From positions 9,548,001-9,612,000 of the forward strand of contig NC_062252.1 in NCBI RefSeq assembly GCF_905475465.1: DNA of 64,000 bases. Reading direction: 5' to 3'. The notes beneath the pieces are model-generated. The model worked only from the letters and a program-made list of their open reading frames with translations. It did no database searches and was not told the origin of the DNA. Positions 22,911 through 32,963 of the stretch are shown here, one piece after another. The first letter of the stretch is position 1. The number at the start of each line of letters is the position of its first letter. Both the position numbers and the translations under genes were made by a program. Source of the stretch: Pieris napi. Taxonomy: Eukaryota; Arthropoda; Insecta; Lepidoptera; Pieridae.

Positions 22911-23395
22911 GGCACAGAAAGATGAACAATTCTCATTCCTTTAAGCAGATGCGGAATTGTGAAATGCTTAATGTATTAAAGATTACATAAATAATATACC
23001 TAATAAATTATGTAGCATAACTTGTTCACGTAAATAAATAAGTCTTACCGTATAAAATTTTACTTAAATGAAATGACAGCTATTTACGTTGGAAATAATA
23101 ATTTCAAAATGGCTGCCCCAAGCGAATTTCCTTAGGAAGTCATTAGCACATTCCTGATGTAACTATGGAAAATAAACTTTTAGCTACTTATTGTTGATTA
23201 TTTTTCTTATTACTAAATTATGCGATGCAATGCCTCGTAGGAACATGAATTATCTGCGTAATTAGCTTATGTTTCGGATTTTCGCTAGCTATAACACAAA
23301 TTATAAAGTGTTGTTAGTAAGGTAGTAATAGTAATTTAGATTTTTCTTTAAAATATTAAGTTGTCGTTTCTTTAATACTTAATTTCACTTTTCTT
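22911..23395. other. No recognisable feature
   Basis: Nothing recognised. Confidence 0.4.
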
Positions 23396-23398
23396 TTT

Positions 23399-23685
23399 GG
23401 AACGAAGTTCCTTATCGCGCGTTGTGAAAGGGGGCTAGACGGAAAAAATTCTTACGAAAAGTTGTCACGACACTTTTTTACTATTTGCTATTGAATACAC
23501 CGGTTCTCTTCCGATCACCGAAGTTAAGCAACGTCGGGCGAGGTCAGTACTTGGATGGGTGACCGCCTGGGAACAACACCTCGTGATGTTGGTTTTTTTT
23601 TTTCGTCGTAAGATTGGTGTCGAGAAAATCTATCACTGTTATGATACCAATTAACATATAAATTAATCGAAAGGAATTTCGTTCC
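23399..23685. mobile_element. Palindrome-bounded repeat enclosing 5S rRNA sequence
   Basis: The left end is GGAACGAAGTTCC, a near-palindrome, followed by TTATCGCGCG. The right end, read inward, is GGAACGAAATTCCTT. This is the same design as the GAAGT...ACTTC elements. The 5S-derived segment at 23490-23592 lies in the middle. Confidence 0.5.
23490..23592 (+). pseudogene. 5'-truncated 5S rRNA gene
   Basis: Matches the eukaryotic 5S rRNA from about nucleotide 20 to the 3' end: TGAATACACCGGTTCTC, GATCACCGAAGTTAAGCAAC, GTACTTGGATGGGTGACCGC, CCTGGGAAC. The first ~20 nucleotides are replaced by unrelated sequence. The internal promoter (A box, intermediate element, C box) is still readable and a run of 11 T (23593-23603), a pol III terminator, follows. 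Functional 5S RNA is unlikely without the 5' strand of helix I; transcription remains possible. Confidence 0.85.
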
Positions 23686-23689
23686 ATCC

Positions 23690-24310
23690 GGGTGTCCCTT
23701 GACACCTCTAAAGTTTTTTTTTGTTTCAAGTTTTCTGTTTTCCCTTTGTATATTTTCAAAATCTTTACTTTTATAAAATGGATATGAATAGCTGTAAGAT
23801 TACTTTTAAATTAATAAAATAATATGAAGAGGTATTTTGGACTCAGAGATAGACCTGTGGCAAGCTTCGTCGGCAAGAAGAATAATAGCGTCAGGAAAAT
23901 GTTATAACAGTCATATTTATCTTCTTATAATAAATAAAACATCAGTAATTGTAAATGTATACATTTCAAAATAAAACATTTTTCCGAAGAAAATAATAGT
24001 GTAGACTTATTTTAACTGATTTTATAAATATAAAAATTTGTTGTCTGTAATGTCGGTTTCCGAACGATAATATTTTACGTGATAACGTTAGATACCTTTA
24101 TGATTTAAATTGAATCATTATCACTTAATTATCATTATTTTGTGTAATACAAATAAGGAAATAATTGAAAATTACAAATGAATAAAATACACTTGTTAAT
24201 TCATTATTTTTACAATAATCAAAGAACAAATATATTATCGCTGATCAAATTCTTTAAATGGTATTTACCTTTTTTGCTGCAATCGTTGTTGTAATAAACA
24301 AAGGATTTCC
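23690..24310. other. No recognisable feature
   Basis: AT-rich; nothing recognised. Confidence 0.4.
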
Positions 24311-24329
24311 GCTCTATCTATCTGTATCG

Positions 24330-24515
24330 CCAGTTCCGCACTCTCGCTTGCACGCTCGGCTCAGGGGGAACGTGACAATGAGTCATGTTACGCTTGGCTC
24401 AGGCGGAAATGTTTAATATAATTATTAAACATAACTCATTGTCACGGCTGCAGGCATCAATTTATAAGACGTTTTCACGTCAACAATGTATACGAGCCTT
24501 CAGTGGTATCGGCAT
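24330..24515. mobile_element. Diverged MITE related to 33804-34155
   Basis: Ends in ATTTATAAGACGTTTTCACG, like the terminus of the 33804 element, and holds nested inverted repeats: GTGACAATGAGT (24372-24383) with ACTCATTGTCAC (24434-24445), and ATGTTTAAT/ATTAAACAT between. Confidence 0.5.
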
Positions 24516-24827
24516 GTGACGTTTGTTTTAATATGTATATTAATGTCTCATTGTGAAATATACATTTAATATTAAACAACCTACTATCACTTTTAACTGT
24601 AAAGGTAAGCTGGTTTGGGCCCTGTTTGAGAAAAAGCGTTAGCAGACCGCGAAGAAAATCTCGAAAATAAATAATTAATTGTAAATTTTAGGTTAAATAA
24701 TATTTATTATTTGTCAGTGCATTTAATAAAAAAAACATGTTTTACAACAAACATCGAACTGACAACCGGAAGTTATACTTAGCACTAACCTGTATTCAGT
24801 GTAGATTTAGCGTTGTGACTTATATAT

Positions 24828-25143
24828 GTTAACGTAAAATTGTAAACACCGTTAGATTGTAATCTTTCTCGCGAGATTATAAACTGTCGAAAGATTGTGA
24901 ACCTCAACGTACTGCTTACAATTTAACGTATTATTATTCGGTAGATTGTACTACACTAACTTAGTTATCATTCAAACTTCTTTGGTCAATTACAGATTAA
25001 TTTTACTTTCCAACAATTTCATATAACTACCGAATAATAATACGTTAATTTGTAAGCAGTTCGTTGAGGTTCACAATCTTTCGACAGTTTATAATCTCGC
25101 GAGATAGATTACAATCTAACGGTTTTTACAATTTTACGGTGAC
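24828..25143. mobile_element. Inverted-repeat (foldback) element, 117-bp arms
   Basis: Arms 24828-24944 and 25027-25143 are inverted copies with only a few mismatches (start GTNAMCGTAAAATTGTAAA) around an 82-base loop. ATAT lies on both flanks. A single arm is found at 55053-55170. RNA from either strand would form a long hairpin. Confidence 0.85.
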
Positions 25144-26000
25144 ATATACACCAGTAATGTATGAAATAAGTACTAAGTCTTGACTGTGCTTACCATTAGT
25201 ACTAAAAGATTTAAACTTGTCAATGTCTATTTAAATAAACCCTGTATAAAACAAATACGTTAATTAACAGAATGAATTGTTAAGAGAACAGCACAGAAGA
25301 GGTAAAACATTTTGTCATTAAATTGAGCGTTAAATTAAACTGTGTGTAAAATCCTTGAAATAGGGTTGTCAACATCAGTTTTATTGCCTTACATTTATAT
25401 TTGTACTCTCTGGATTTTTAGTTAACTATAATAATTTTTGGCTTATGTTTAACTTACCACCAGGTATAGTAACATATAACAGACAAAAATAGTAAATGAT
25501 TACCAAAATTAAACCCGCATTTTAATGTAAAATTACAACCTAAGTTTTAACATCTCGCTATCCTATTTAAGCAAACTGGCTCCAAAAAACTCATTGTTAG
25601 CCCAAAAATAGTTAATGAAAACCAAATTATTAACCATATTTTAATTTAAAATGAAATGCAAAAAAATAAAATCTCGTTATCCGATTAAAGTAAATTACCC
25701 TCGGCAAAAAAAATATTTTGCCAAACACAGTAAAGTAAATTTACTCCTAACCTTTTTGTCTCCAAATTGATTAACCACTACAAAAAAAAATTATCTTGAG
25801 CGTTTCGTTTACAACCAAATGCTATACCTAAAATAAAAAATAAAACTCTTACAATTTCAATAATCCCTTTTTTAATTATTGAAACAATCATTAAAAAGAT
25901 AGTCCTCTTAAAACTAATAATAAACAGTTCAAAGATCTTAAAACTAAACTAATAATAAGCATTTAAAAAATCTTAAGAAGAATCAGTCTTCTGTATTAAT
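25144..26000. other. No recognised gene
   Basis: Low-complexity, A-rich DNA with loosely repeated short phrases (ATAGTTAATGAAAACC type). Possibly the tail of the repeat that holds the ORF at 26001-26195. Confidence 0.35.
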
Positions 26001-26195
26001 TCACTGCACAATTAATGCTTTCTTAGCTTTGGCTGGTCGTCCTCTTTTGCGCTTCATGCCAATCGGAATAGCTCTGGCCTCTGAAGGTGGCTGGACGTGC
26101 TTAAGCCGAATCGCCAATCCAACGAGATGTCCCAGTGTGGTGGGAGAGGATCGTAAGCCGCAGACATAACTTAATATGGCATCATAATGCTTCAT
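26001..26195 (-). pseudogene. Remnant ORF with AT-hook-like C-terminus
   Basis: A 64-codon minus-strand ORF ends in MKRKRGRPAKAKKALIVQ, which includes the GRP core of an AT-hook in a basic context. The text before it (SYVCGLRSSPTTLGHLVGLA) has protein-like composition. It resembles the C-termini of transposon-derived (SWIM-type) insect proteins from memory; no catalytic part is present. Most likely a decayed TE gene end. No splice sites joining it to other exons were found. Confidence 0.4.
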
Positions 26196-26864
26196 TTGGT
26201 AATAAGCCTACATTTTATGTCAATCATAGTGGTTTATTTAGGCAGAAATAGCGCATTAATTTGCTCGCTAAGATTTGGTGATCATTTACTACATTTGGTG
26301 TTCGAATACAATTTGAAGTGCAGTCGTGACTAAAATAGCTAGTACTATTGTAATTTTAGACGTTATTTATCTGGTGTTAAGTATATATTTTTGGTAAAAG
26401 AACTAAGGGTATCAAAGCATTTTATGGTGATCATTATATTTAACCCCATAATTTTTCTAGTAACTAAAACTAATCTTAAACCTACGAATTGAATGCATAA
26501 TAATTTTTATTTTAAAATATTGTATTAATACAATCTCGATAAACCTAACAGTAAATTAACCGTCTTACCTTTTATGTCTTTCATATGTGGTTTTAATAAA
26601 AAACATGCCCGTGTTCACAATATACAGTGAAAACAGTCGTATATGTTTGCAGTTCATGTCCCTGAAAATCAGCAAAAGATTCTCCAATCTCATGCTTTCA
26701 TAGCAAAGTAGTAGTAAATACTTCCTGTCCTGCGACACAGGGAATCCTAGAGCGCCTCCAGACTAATGAGCATTTTATTTTATTTTATCTTTTGTTGTGC
26801 TGTTTCCACTTGAAACTTTTTAAAAGCTCCGCGTCATCTTTTTCTTAGATTTATATAATAATAA
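26196..26864. other. No recognisable feature
   Basis: Nothing recognised. Confidence 0.4.
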
Positions 26865-27329
26865 CTAGCTCCGCGAACTTCGTTTCTCCTTTATGTGATT
26901 TTACTTAGCCTACCTTTTTAGTACATACCAACATGGAACATTTTGCTATGCTACCCTAGAGTCTTTTCGGTTTTCTAGAATGAAAACTTTTTAGGGTTTT
27001 CTGTGAATTTTCCTCTATATATAAACAGAGTTCAAACTTCAAGTCATAAGATTTTAATTAACATATAAAAAATCGGGGTTGATCATAGAGGGGTGAAAAT
27101 TAAGGGTTGTATGTATTTTTGTATGTTGTATCGTAAAAAAGTAAAACAAAAATTTTATCAAAAAAATTAAAACTTAGGGGTGGACCACACTTAACATTGA
27201 GGGGTTTGAAAGATAGATAGTAGCCGATTCTCAAACTATATATGCATAAAAAATTTCATAAGAATCGGTCAAGCTGTTTCGGAGGAGTATGGGAACGAAC
27301 ATTGTGACACGAGAATTTTATATATTAGA
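26865..27329 (-). mobile_element. Short Helitron
   Basis: On the minus strand it runs from TCTAATATATAAAATTCTCG to GTTCGCGGAGCTAG, set between A and T. It shares its 5' half with 55443-55767 and with 46406-46797. Confidence 0.8.
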
Positions 27330-27544
27330 TTAAGCCTCATTTATTCCTTTAAATAAAACTTTTTACAGACACAGTAAAGGTCACCTCCAACCGGCTCCAT
27401 CCCAATCCCCACTAACTTCTCTAATACCATCAGCCCATCGTGGAAGAGAGCGACCTCTCTTTATATTCCCTTATGGGCCTTTCCATCTTGTTACCATCTT
27501 GTTCCATGTTGTTTGTTAGATTTATATATTACGAATCTTTGTCT

Positions 27545-27725
27545 TTCTGGGTCTAAGACATGCCAGTTACCTCACGATGTTATGTAAGTGTTAAATACAT
27601 ATAAAGAAAAGTCCATTGGTGTACATCTGGGGTACCTACGACCTACGTAAGTACCTGTATCTTATGTTCCATAATAAACATACGGTTGAGAGTCATACGA
27701 TCAAGCCACTGGGCAAACACCGCTG
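27545..27725 (-). mobile_element. SINE family A copy with a nested LINE tail
   Basis: The minus-strand SINE is broken at about 27648-27683 by AGTACCTGTATCTTATGTTC and AATAAACATA, the extreme 3' end of LINE family 3. Short TACG at both borders is consistent with a nested insertion. Confidence 0.65.
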
Positions 27726-27800
27726 TTAATCTTAGTCCAAATAAGTATACACACAAGTATTTGATTTTGAACTACTTTCGACAGTGTTTGAATTCAATAA

Positions 27801-28040
27801 TCTATATATATATCAGAGGATGTAAGGAAAATGAATATCGTTCAAAATAAATGCTTCGATCGGAGTTATTATATTGATAATATAATGATATGCGAGCCAG
27901 AAAAACAAACAAAGAATGTTGTATAATAACAATATTTAGAATAATAAACACTTTGTTTCTGAAATATGTTTTAATTCATTATACCAATTTGAAATCAATA
28001 TTCATAGTTAAGACAGGACAACGTCTGTCGGGTCCGCTAG
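27801..28040 (+). mobile_element. Short Helitron
   Basis: 240 bp from TCTATATATATATCAGAG to GTCGGGTCCGCTAG between A and T. The 3' end matches the Helitron at 18476-18696. Confidence 0.7.
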
Positions 28041-28099
28041 TTATATAATAAATATCCTGCTTCTAAAACTTCTCCATTGGACCTTAAGCTAACTCAATA

Positions 28100-28215
28100 C
28101 TTTCTAAGCATGGGTATCTTATCCTTGAGGTTGTAGGTTCAATCCCGGGCTGTGCACTAATGATATTTCTGTTTATGTGTACATCTAACAGAAAACATTG
28201 TGAGGAACCTATGTC
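28100..28215 (+). mobile_element. SINE family A, 3'-truncated old copy
   Basis: GTAGGTTCAATCCCGGGCTG, TGCACTAATG and ACATTGTGAGGAACC are diverged family A blocks. Confidence 0.5.
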
Positions 28216-28361
28216 TCAAATCCAAAAAATAAAAATGATCAAAGAAATGGATGCAATCCGTGGCCAAGGCCATTATAGGACTGTGAAATCTACTGGATTA
28301 ATATTTAGTTTCTAAGCTTTGCGCTGCTACGCAAACACCCTATAATATTAACAAGAACATT

Positions 28362-28667
28362 TTAATGCGGATTTAATAAAATAGGTGAACAATAAAACAA
28401 CTTAATGAAAACGTTTATTTTATTTAAACAATATTCATTTACAATCATTAAATATGTTAAAAAGACAAACTTCATTCGTATTTTACATTGCTTACAAATT
28501 GTTTCCGTGGAAATTATTTTACAAAGAGATTTCATTGACTTAATAATTACTGTACTTTCATTTAAATTTTTACGGCGGATCGTAACTAACTTTCCTATGT
28601 GGATATTAGCAATTGATGTACAAATTTCGTGTGGATTGCACAATTCAACATAAAGTTGCCTGATTCT
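28362..28667 (-). other. Unassigned ORF
   Basis: Open on the minus strand for about 100 codons from 28667, containing NPHEICTSIANIHIGKL and a cysteine pair (CKQC). I recognise no family, and the opposite strand is open as well, which reduces the weight of the observation. It may be a remnant of a mobile-element gene or chance. Confidence 0.15.
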
Positions 28668-29834
28668 CGACTTTTAAAGATATAAGGGAATTCTATCTAT
28701 GCACACACATACATACACAGCTGACAAGTAGAGGCTATATTGTGTTTCCAATCTCGAACATTTGTCACATCCAATACGAAGAATTTTCGCATCGAATCAA
28801 TAATTCACGGCACATGCATTCATGTGTCAACGTCTTCCAAAGTCTCATTAAACTTTTGTTTAATTGAACGAAATTAATAAAATATTGATGAAATTAATCC
28901 TTGTCATCTTTAAATGTCAACTACCTGTAAAATGTGTACGGTTTTTGGGCTTTAGTTTTAATTACGCCTTATACAACATAAGAACATCAAAGCCAACCGA
29001 TCTATCCACCAGCTCTACGTTGTTTTTGACGACGGGAACTGCAAACGGGAACGACGACGTCTGCCTAAAGACGACGTCCCGTAGACGGGTTAGTTCCCGT
29101 CGTGATCATGCGCAGGCGCAAGTTCCTGTCATGATTATTCTCTTAAAGGCCACCGGATCATGTCGATGTTATTAGTTGAATATAAAGTATTTTCGTTTGT
29201 AATTAAACCACGCGAATCAAAACACAGCTTTAATTATTATTACAGTGAGAACTCTGGAATAAAACTAATACATATCTAGGGTTATACACAATACCTAAAT
29301 CTATATTTACATGTTTTCAACAATAATTTTACATTCATGACAATTTTTTATATATTTTTAAACGACCAATCATCATAATTTTATACATAGCAAAATGCTC
29401 TGAACATCGGGATTATTTTAAACTCAATTATAATAATTGATCGCTTTGTTTTTACTTATAATTGTATATATTTCGGTGTTATATTGGAGTAAATAAAATA
29501 TTATGCTATGAAATTTAAGAATTTATTATAAATAGTTCTTATTTACTATCGCAAAGAAACCTATACCAATTGAGATGTATTTAAAGTCAATACTCAAAAG
29601 TCGTTTCATAGACGGTTAATAATATAAAATATTATGACTTAATTATAAATGATATTGCACCGAAATGTTATTTTTGCACCATGCCATGTGAAGTAAAATT
29701 TGTAAAAAAAATCATTTTCATTTAATTTAGAATTTAGTTATAAATGATAATACATTTAATAATAATTATACGTAACACAAGCTTCAGTAAAATGAAATAT
29801 TGTACCGAGATTTCAATTTAGTTATTGCTATCAT
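28668..29834. other. Mostly featureless, one GC-rich patch
   Basis: Contains inverted ACGACGGGAACT (29029-29040) and AGTTCCCGTCGT (29092-29103) around repeated GACGACGTC. The rest is AT-rich with nothing recognised. Confidence 0.4.
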
Positions 29835-29970
29835 GACCTTTATTTATTTATACTTTATTACCTTATTCAAAAACATACACATAACAAAAATAAAAAAGCA
29901 GGTTACAAAAGTTATAAGGTAACCGGTGACCTTATCGCTAACAAGCGATTTCTTCCAGGCAACCCTAATA
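29835..29970 (-). mobile_element. LINE 3' end fragment, family 2
   Basis: GCGATTTCTTCCAGGCAACC with an adjoining ATTTATTTAT-type tail, as at 1060-1195. Confidence 0.5.
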
Positions 29971-30322
29971 TGGAACAATGAAAAAGAAACACTTAGAGGG
30001 TACAAAACATGCAAAAATAATTTTGAAAAAAAAAACTCAAAATAACACGTTACAGTAACTAAAATAAAATAAAGTAAAATCTAAAGAAAAAATTACAATA
30101 ATAATAAATAAAAATAGGTATAAATAAAAATTTGAAAACCAATCAAAGGGGTAACTGAGTCACAATAATTAATATATAAGCAGAGCTAATTACGAGGCAG
30201 AAAGAAAATTATCATAAAGAAGACCTTTCTTTGGCTTTACGAAAAGCCATTAATTATTATTACTAGACTTCGTTTTATTTAAACAATTTTGAGACCACGA
30301 TTGTTTATCTTTATTTAAGACT

Positions 30323-30570
30323 AGCTCTGCTCTTTGGTTCCACACACGTTAATTCGGTCGTAGCGTGAAGTTTTTATAGCCTACCTCGATAAATGTAATG
30401 TTTAAACAAAAGTTTTTTTGGTAGACTGTACATAATTTTGCTCGATTGTGAATTTATTGGTATCTTTCACGCCTTGTTAGTGTAACCTAACGAAGTTTTC
30501 ATATGAATCCCTAACTTTTTGGAAAATATTCTATAGCCTATGTTCATTGGTGATATTGATAATAAATCCC
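30323..30570 (-). mobile_element. Helitron 3' part
   Basis: Starts CTAGCTCTGCTCTTTGG with GGTCGTAGCGTGAAG following, a common lepidopteran Helitron 3' end read from the minus strand. The 5' border is not clear. Confidence 0.45.
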
Positions 30571-30797
30571 GTTTTATTTCCAATCATGACAAAAACAAAC
30601 AGCTTAGATTATTTAACTTTTTTTCTTTTTTTTTTTCTTTTGCTTGTTATCCTATATTCTAGCTACCTTCAGTACCGTCGATCTGATTCCCACGGGTAAA
30701 GGCCTCCTCCAGCTTTTCCCAACTGACTATGTCTATGGCTCTCTTTCTCCATTCGTTGAGGCCAAAACCTCATCATTCTTATATATCCTTACCATAA

Positions 30798-31045
30798 GGG
30801 AGCGTTCAAGTATTACTTAACGCAATTTTTCCCCTCCCCCATGTAACTCGCCGTAACGTTTTTCAGTACCCAAGTATAGTAAAACGTTTCGTGACCACCT
30901 AGTGACTCTTCAGTTACTATTATGTGGTGTAAGTCGAAAATAATATTAACAATAACGTGTAATTCAATCCCCGCCCCGCATCGTAACGTTTTACAAAATG
31001 ATGAAGGGCTCCTAAAATTCGTTACGTAATACTTGAACGGTCCCT
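30798..31045. mobile_element. PIF/Harbinger-like MITE, TAA duplication
   Basis: 248 bp with inverted termini GGGAGCGTTCAAGTATTAC and, from the right, GGGACCGTTCAAGTATTACG. TAA flanks both sides, the TWA-type duplication of PIF/Harbinger. Non-coding, with C-rich and G-rich tracts. A broken copy lies at 9316-9420. Confidence 0.75.
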
Positions 31046-31369
31046 AACCGGGGATAGTGGTAAATCACAGAATCTTAATATATACCTACTTGTTTTGGTA
31101 ATCTAGAAAAACACATTTTAGTTTCTGTAGACCAAACTGAATGTTAATCACAAAACTAAAAGTTGAAATGGTAGACGATGAACAGTTCTGCAAACAGACT
31201 ACAGCTGGCGTTGGTAATTTGAAATTTATCCACTCAGAGCGTGTAAACAAAGGAAGTTTGACTTTGTTGTTTATCTCTTACTAGTTAAAGATACGCTACA
31301 CAAAGTTATATTTCAAGTGCTATTAAATTAATTGCGCAGTTTTAAAGACTATTCACCTCGGTCAGTTTT

Positions 31370-31788
31370 GAAGTTATACTTCTTTTGGCGCCGTAGGGAA
31401 AAATAATGAGAGTAAATTTTGTCACAAAAAAACCGACACCGTGAATATCTGTTCAAGCGTCGGTAAAACAGTCTGGGCCGCTAGATGGCGCTTGCTGTTT
31501 TATCGACAAGTTGCATTGTCTGTCATGGCGTAGTGCTTTTCAGAGTCGTGTTTATTAAAAACAAAATAAGATTTCTATACGAGAAAACCCGTTCTAATAT
31601 GTGAAAAAACATAGTGTTTATTGTAAACTATCATGATTGGAACATATTATATCGTTTCGATTGGAAGTGACCATTAAAATGGACAAGAAAAATGCAATTT
31701 GAAGAGGGAAACGTCCCTCTAAAGTGCTCGAAGAAAATTATTGAGCCAAAGAAGTATAACTTCTAACGCGTGTACATTAGTACACACA
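31370..31788 (+). mobile_element. MITE with palindromic TIR (GAAGTTATACTTC type) and adjoining palindrome
   Basis: Left GAAGTTATACTTCTTTTGGC, right GCCAAAGAAGTATAACTTC (to 31763), then TAACGCGTGTACATTAGTAC (31764 on), a second palindrome. The body matches 52754-53160. Confidence 0.7.
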
Positions 31789-32069
31789 GTTTTTCTTTAA
31801 ATTAGACAAACTGAATACAAGCCCTTTCGCCGAATTTGTTGTAAAATTAATTTCAAAAAGCGCGGTTTCACGGTATACCAGATACGTGATTGCCTCTTTC
31901 TAATCATTTTTAAGCAGTTGTTTCACTTAATTAAACAGAGTGGATGAAATTTATTTAATAACAATAGTTAATGCCATAGACAGCAGTCAGTGACATAACT
32001 ATGTTGAATAAAACATATAATATAGGAATATTCGCAGGTTAGTTTTTACCTTTAATACAAGTCAAGCAG

Positions 32070-32275
32070 TATGGTGCAAGGAGCATGCGTGGCCGTGATT
32101 TCAATGGCCGATATCCTGGCGGACAAGGCTATGCTGTCACTGTGTCCTGATTTGAGTAATTGCTTGTGGCGCCGTGGGGTTTAGTGGGTATGCACTGCAT
32201 CGAGTCCCACATAACCCTTCACCACGAGGCAGCCGCACAGCGGGTATGCGTAACGCACATCCCCACAAAAAAGGT
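32070..32275 (+). mobile_element. Probable LINE 3' end fragment
   Basis: GC-richer block with GGGGTTTAGTGGGTATGC and GGTATGCGTAACGCACATCC before an A-rich tail, resembling a lepidopteran LINE 3' end from memory. No second copy in this window. Confidence 0.35.
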
Positions 32276-32317
32276 AGATAATAAATATAAATATTTATGC
32301 AAAATACATATATATAA

Positions 32318-32696
32318 CTAGCCGTTTCGCGCCCGCTTTGCTGGACGAATTAAAATAAATTTTATGTTTCATTATTTTATTTTTTTTCATATTTTTATTA
32401 TTCTTCTTTTTAACTTCCCGCTAAGAAAATTGAAATATTTCGAAAATCGAGTTTTTAACAGATGTTGACGTTTAGAGGTTCTAGGAAGCCTCCCCGAATG
32501 TTTCCGCGGTGAAGTCCGTATGGATAAATTTTCATAAAAGTAAAACAGCAATAAAAAAGTGAAGGAACGATGAAAAAATGGAATTTAATAAATAAATAGC
32601 CATAAACCATCTAGGAAAAATTTCATGTCGATACGATCAGTGGTTTAGGCGTGATTGAGCCTCAAACGAAGACCATTTTCATTATATATATATAGA
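32318..32696 (-). mobile_element. Short Helitron
   Basis: On the minus strand, TCTATATATATATAATGA to GGGCGCGAAACGGCTAG, placed between A and T; 379 bp; non-coding. It lies about 270 bases past the dpr stop codon, possibly inside the 3' UTR. Confidence 0.75.
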
Positions 32697-32963
32697 TTCT
32701 TATGTTTAAATATATAGTAATCAACTTTACGCAAGATAAAATCTCGATACGAATTCCATATGATAATCGTTAATTCAAAAATTATTTCTTATTTAACGTA
32801 GTATGACAATGGTATGGATACATATCTGATCATAGTGTTATATATGATTTTAAACTATCGCCTTATTAAATATAAGATACAATTCAAACATTACAAATAC
32901 TTATATCACAACGGTACAATATTTACAATAAAACTTGCGCGTTCATTACGCGCTCCATATGTG

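Noticed and set aside
23490..23592. Functional 5S rRNA gene
   Set aside because: The first ~20 nucleotides, needed to close helix I, are missing and replaced by unrelated sequence.
28405..28653. 82-codon plus ORF with hydrophobic stretches
   Set aside because: AT-rich codons give Ile/Phe-rich peptides by chance; the opposite strand is equally open and no family is recognised.
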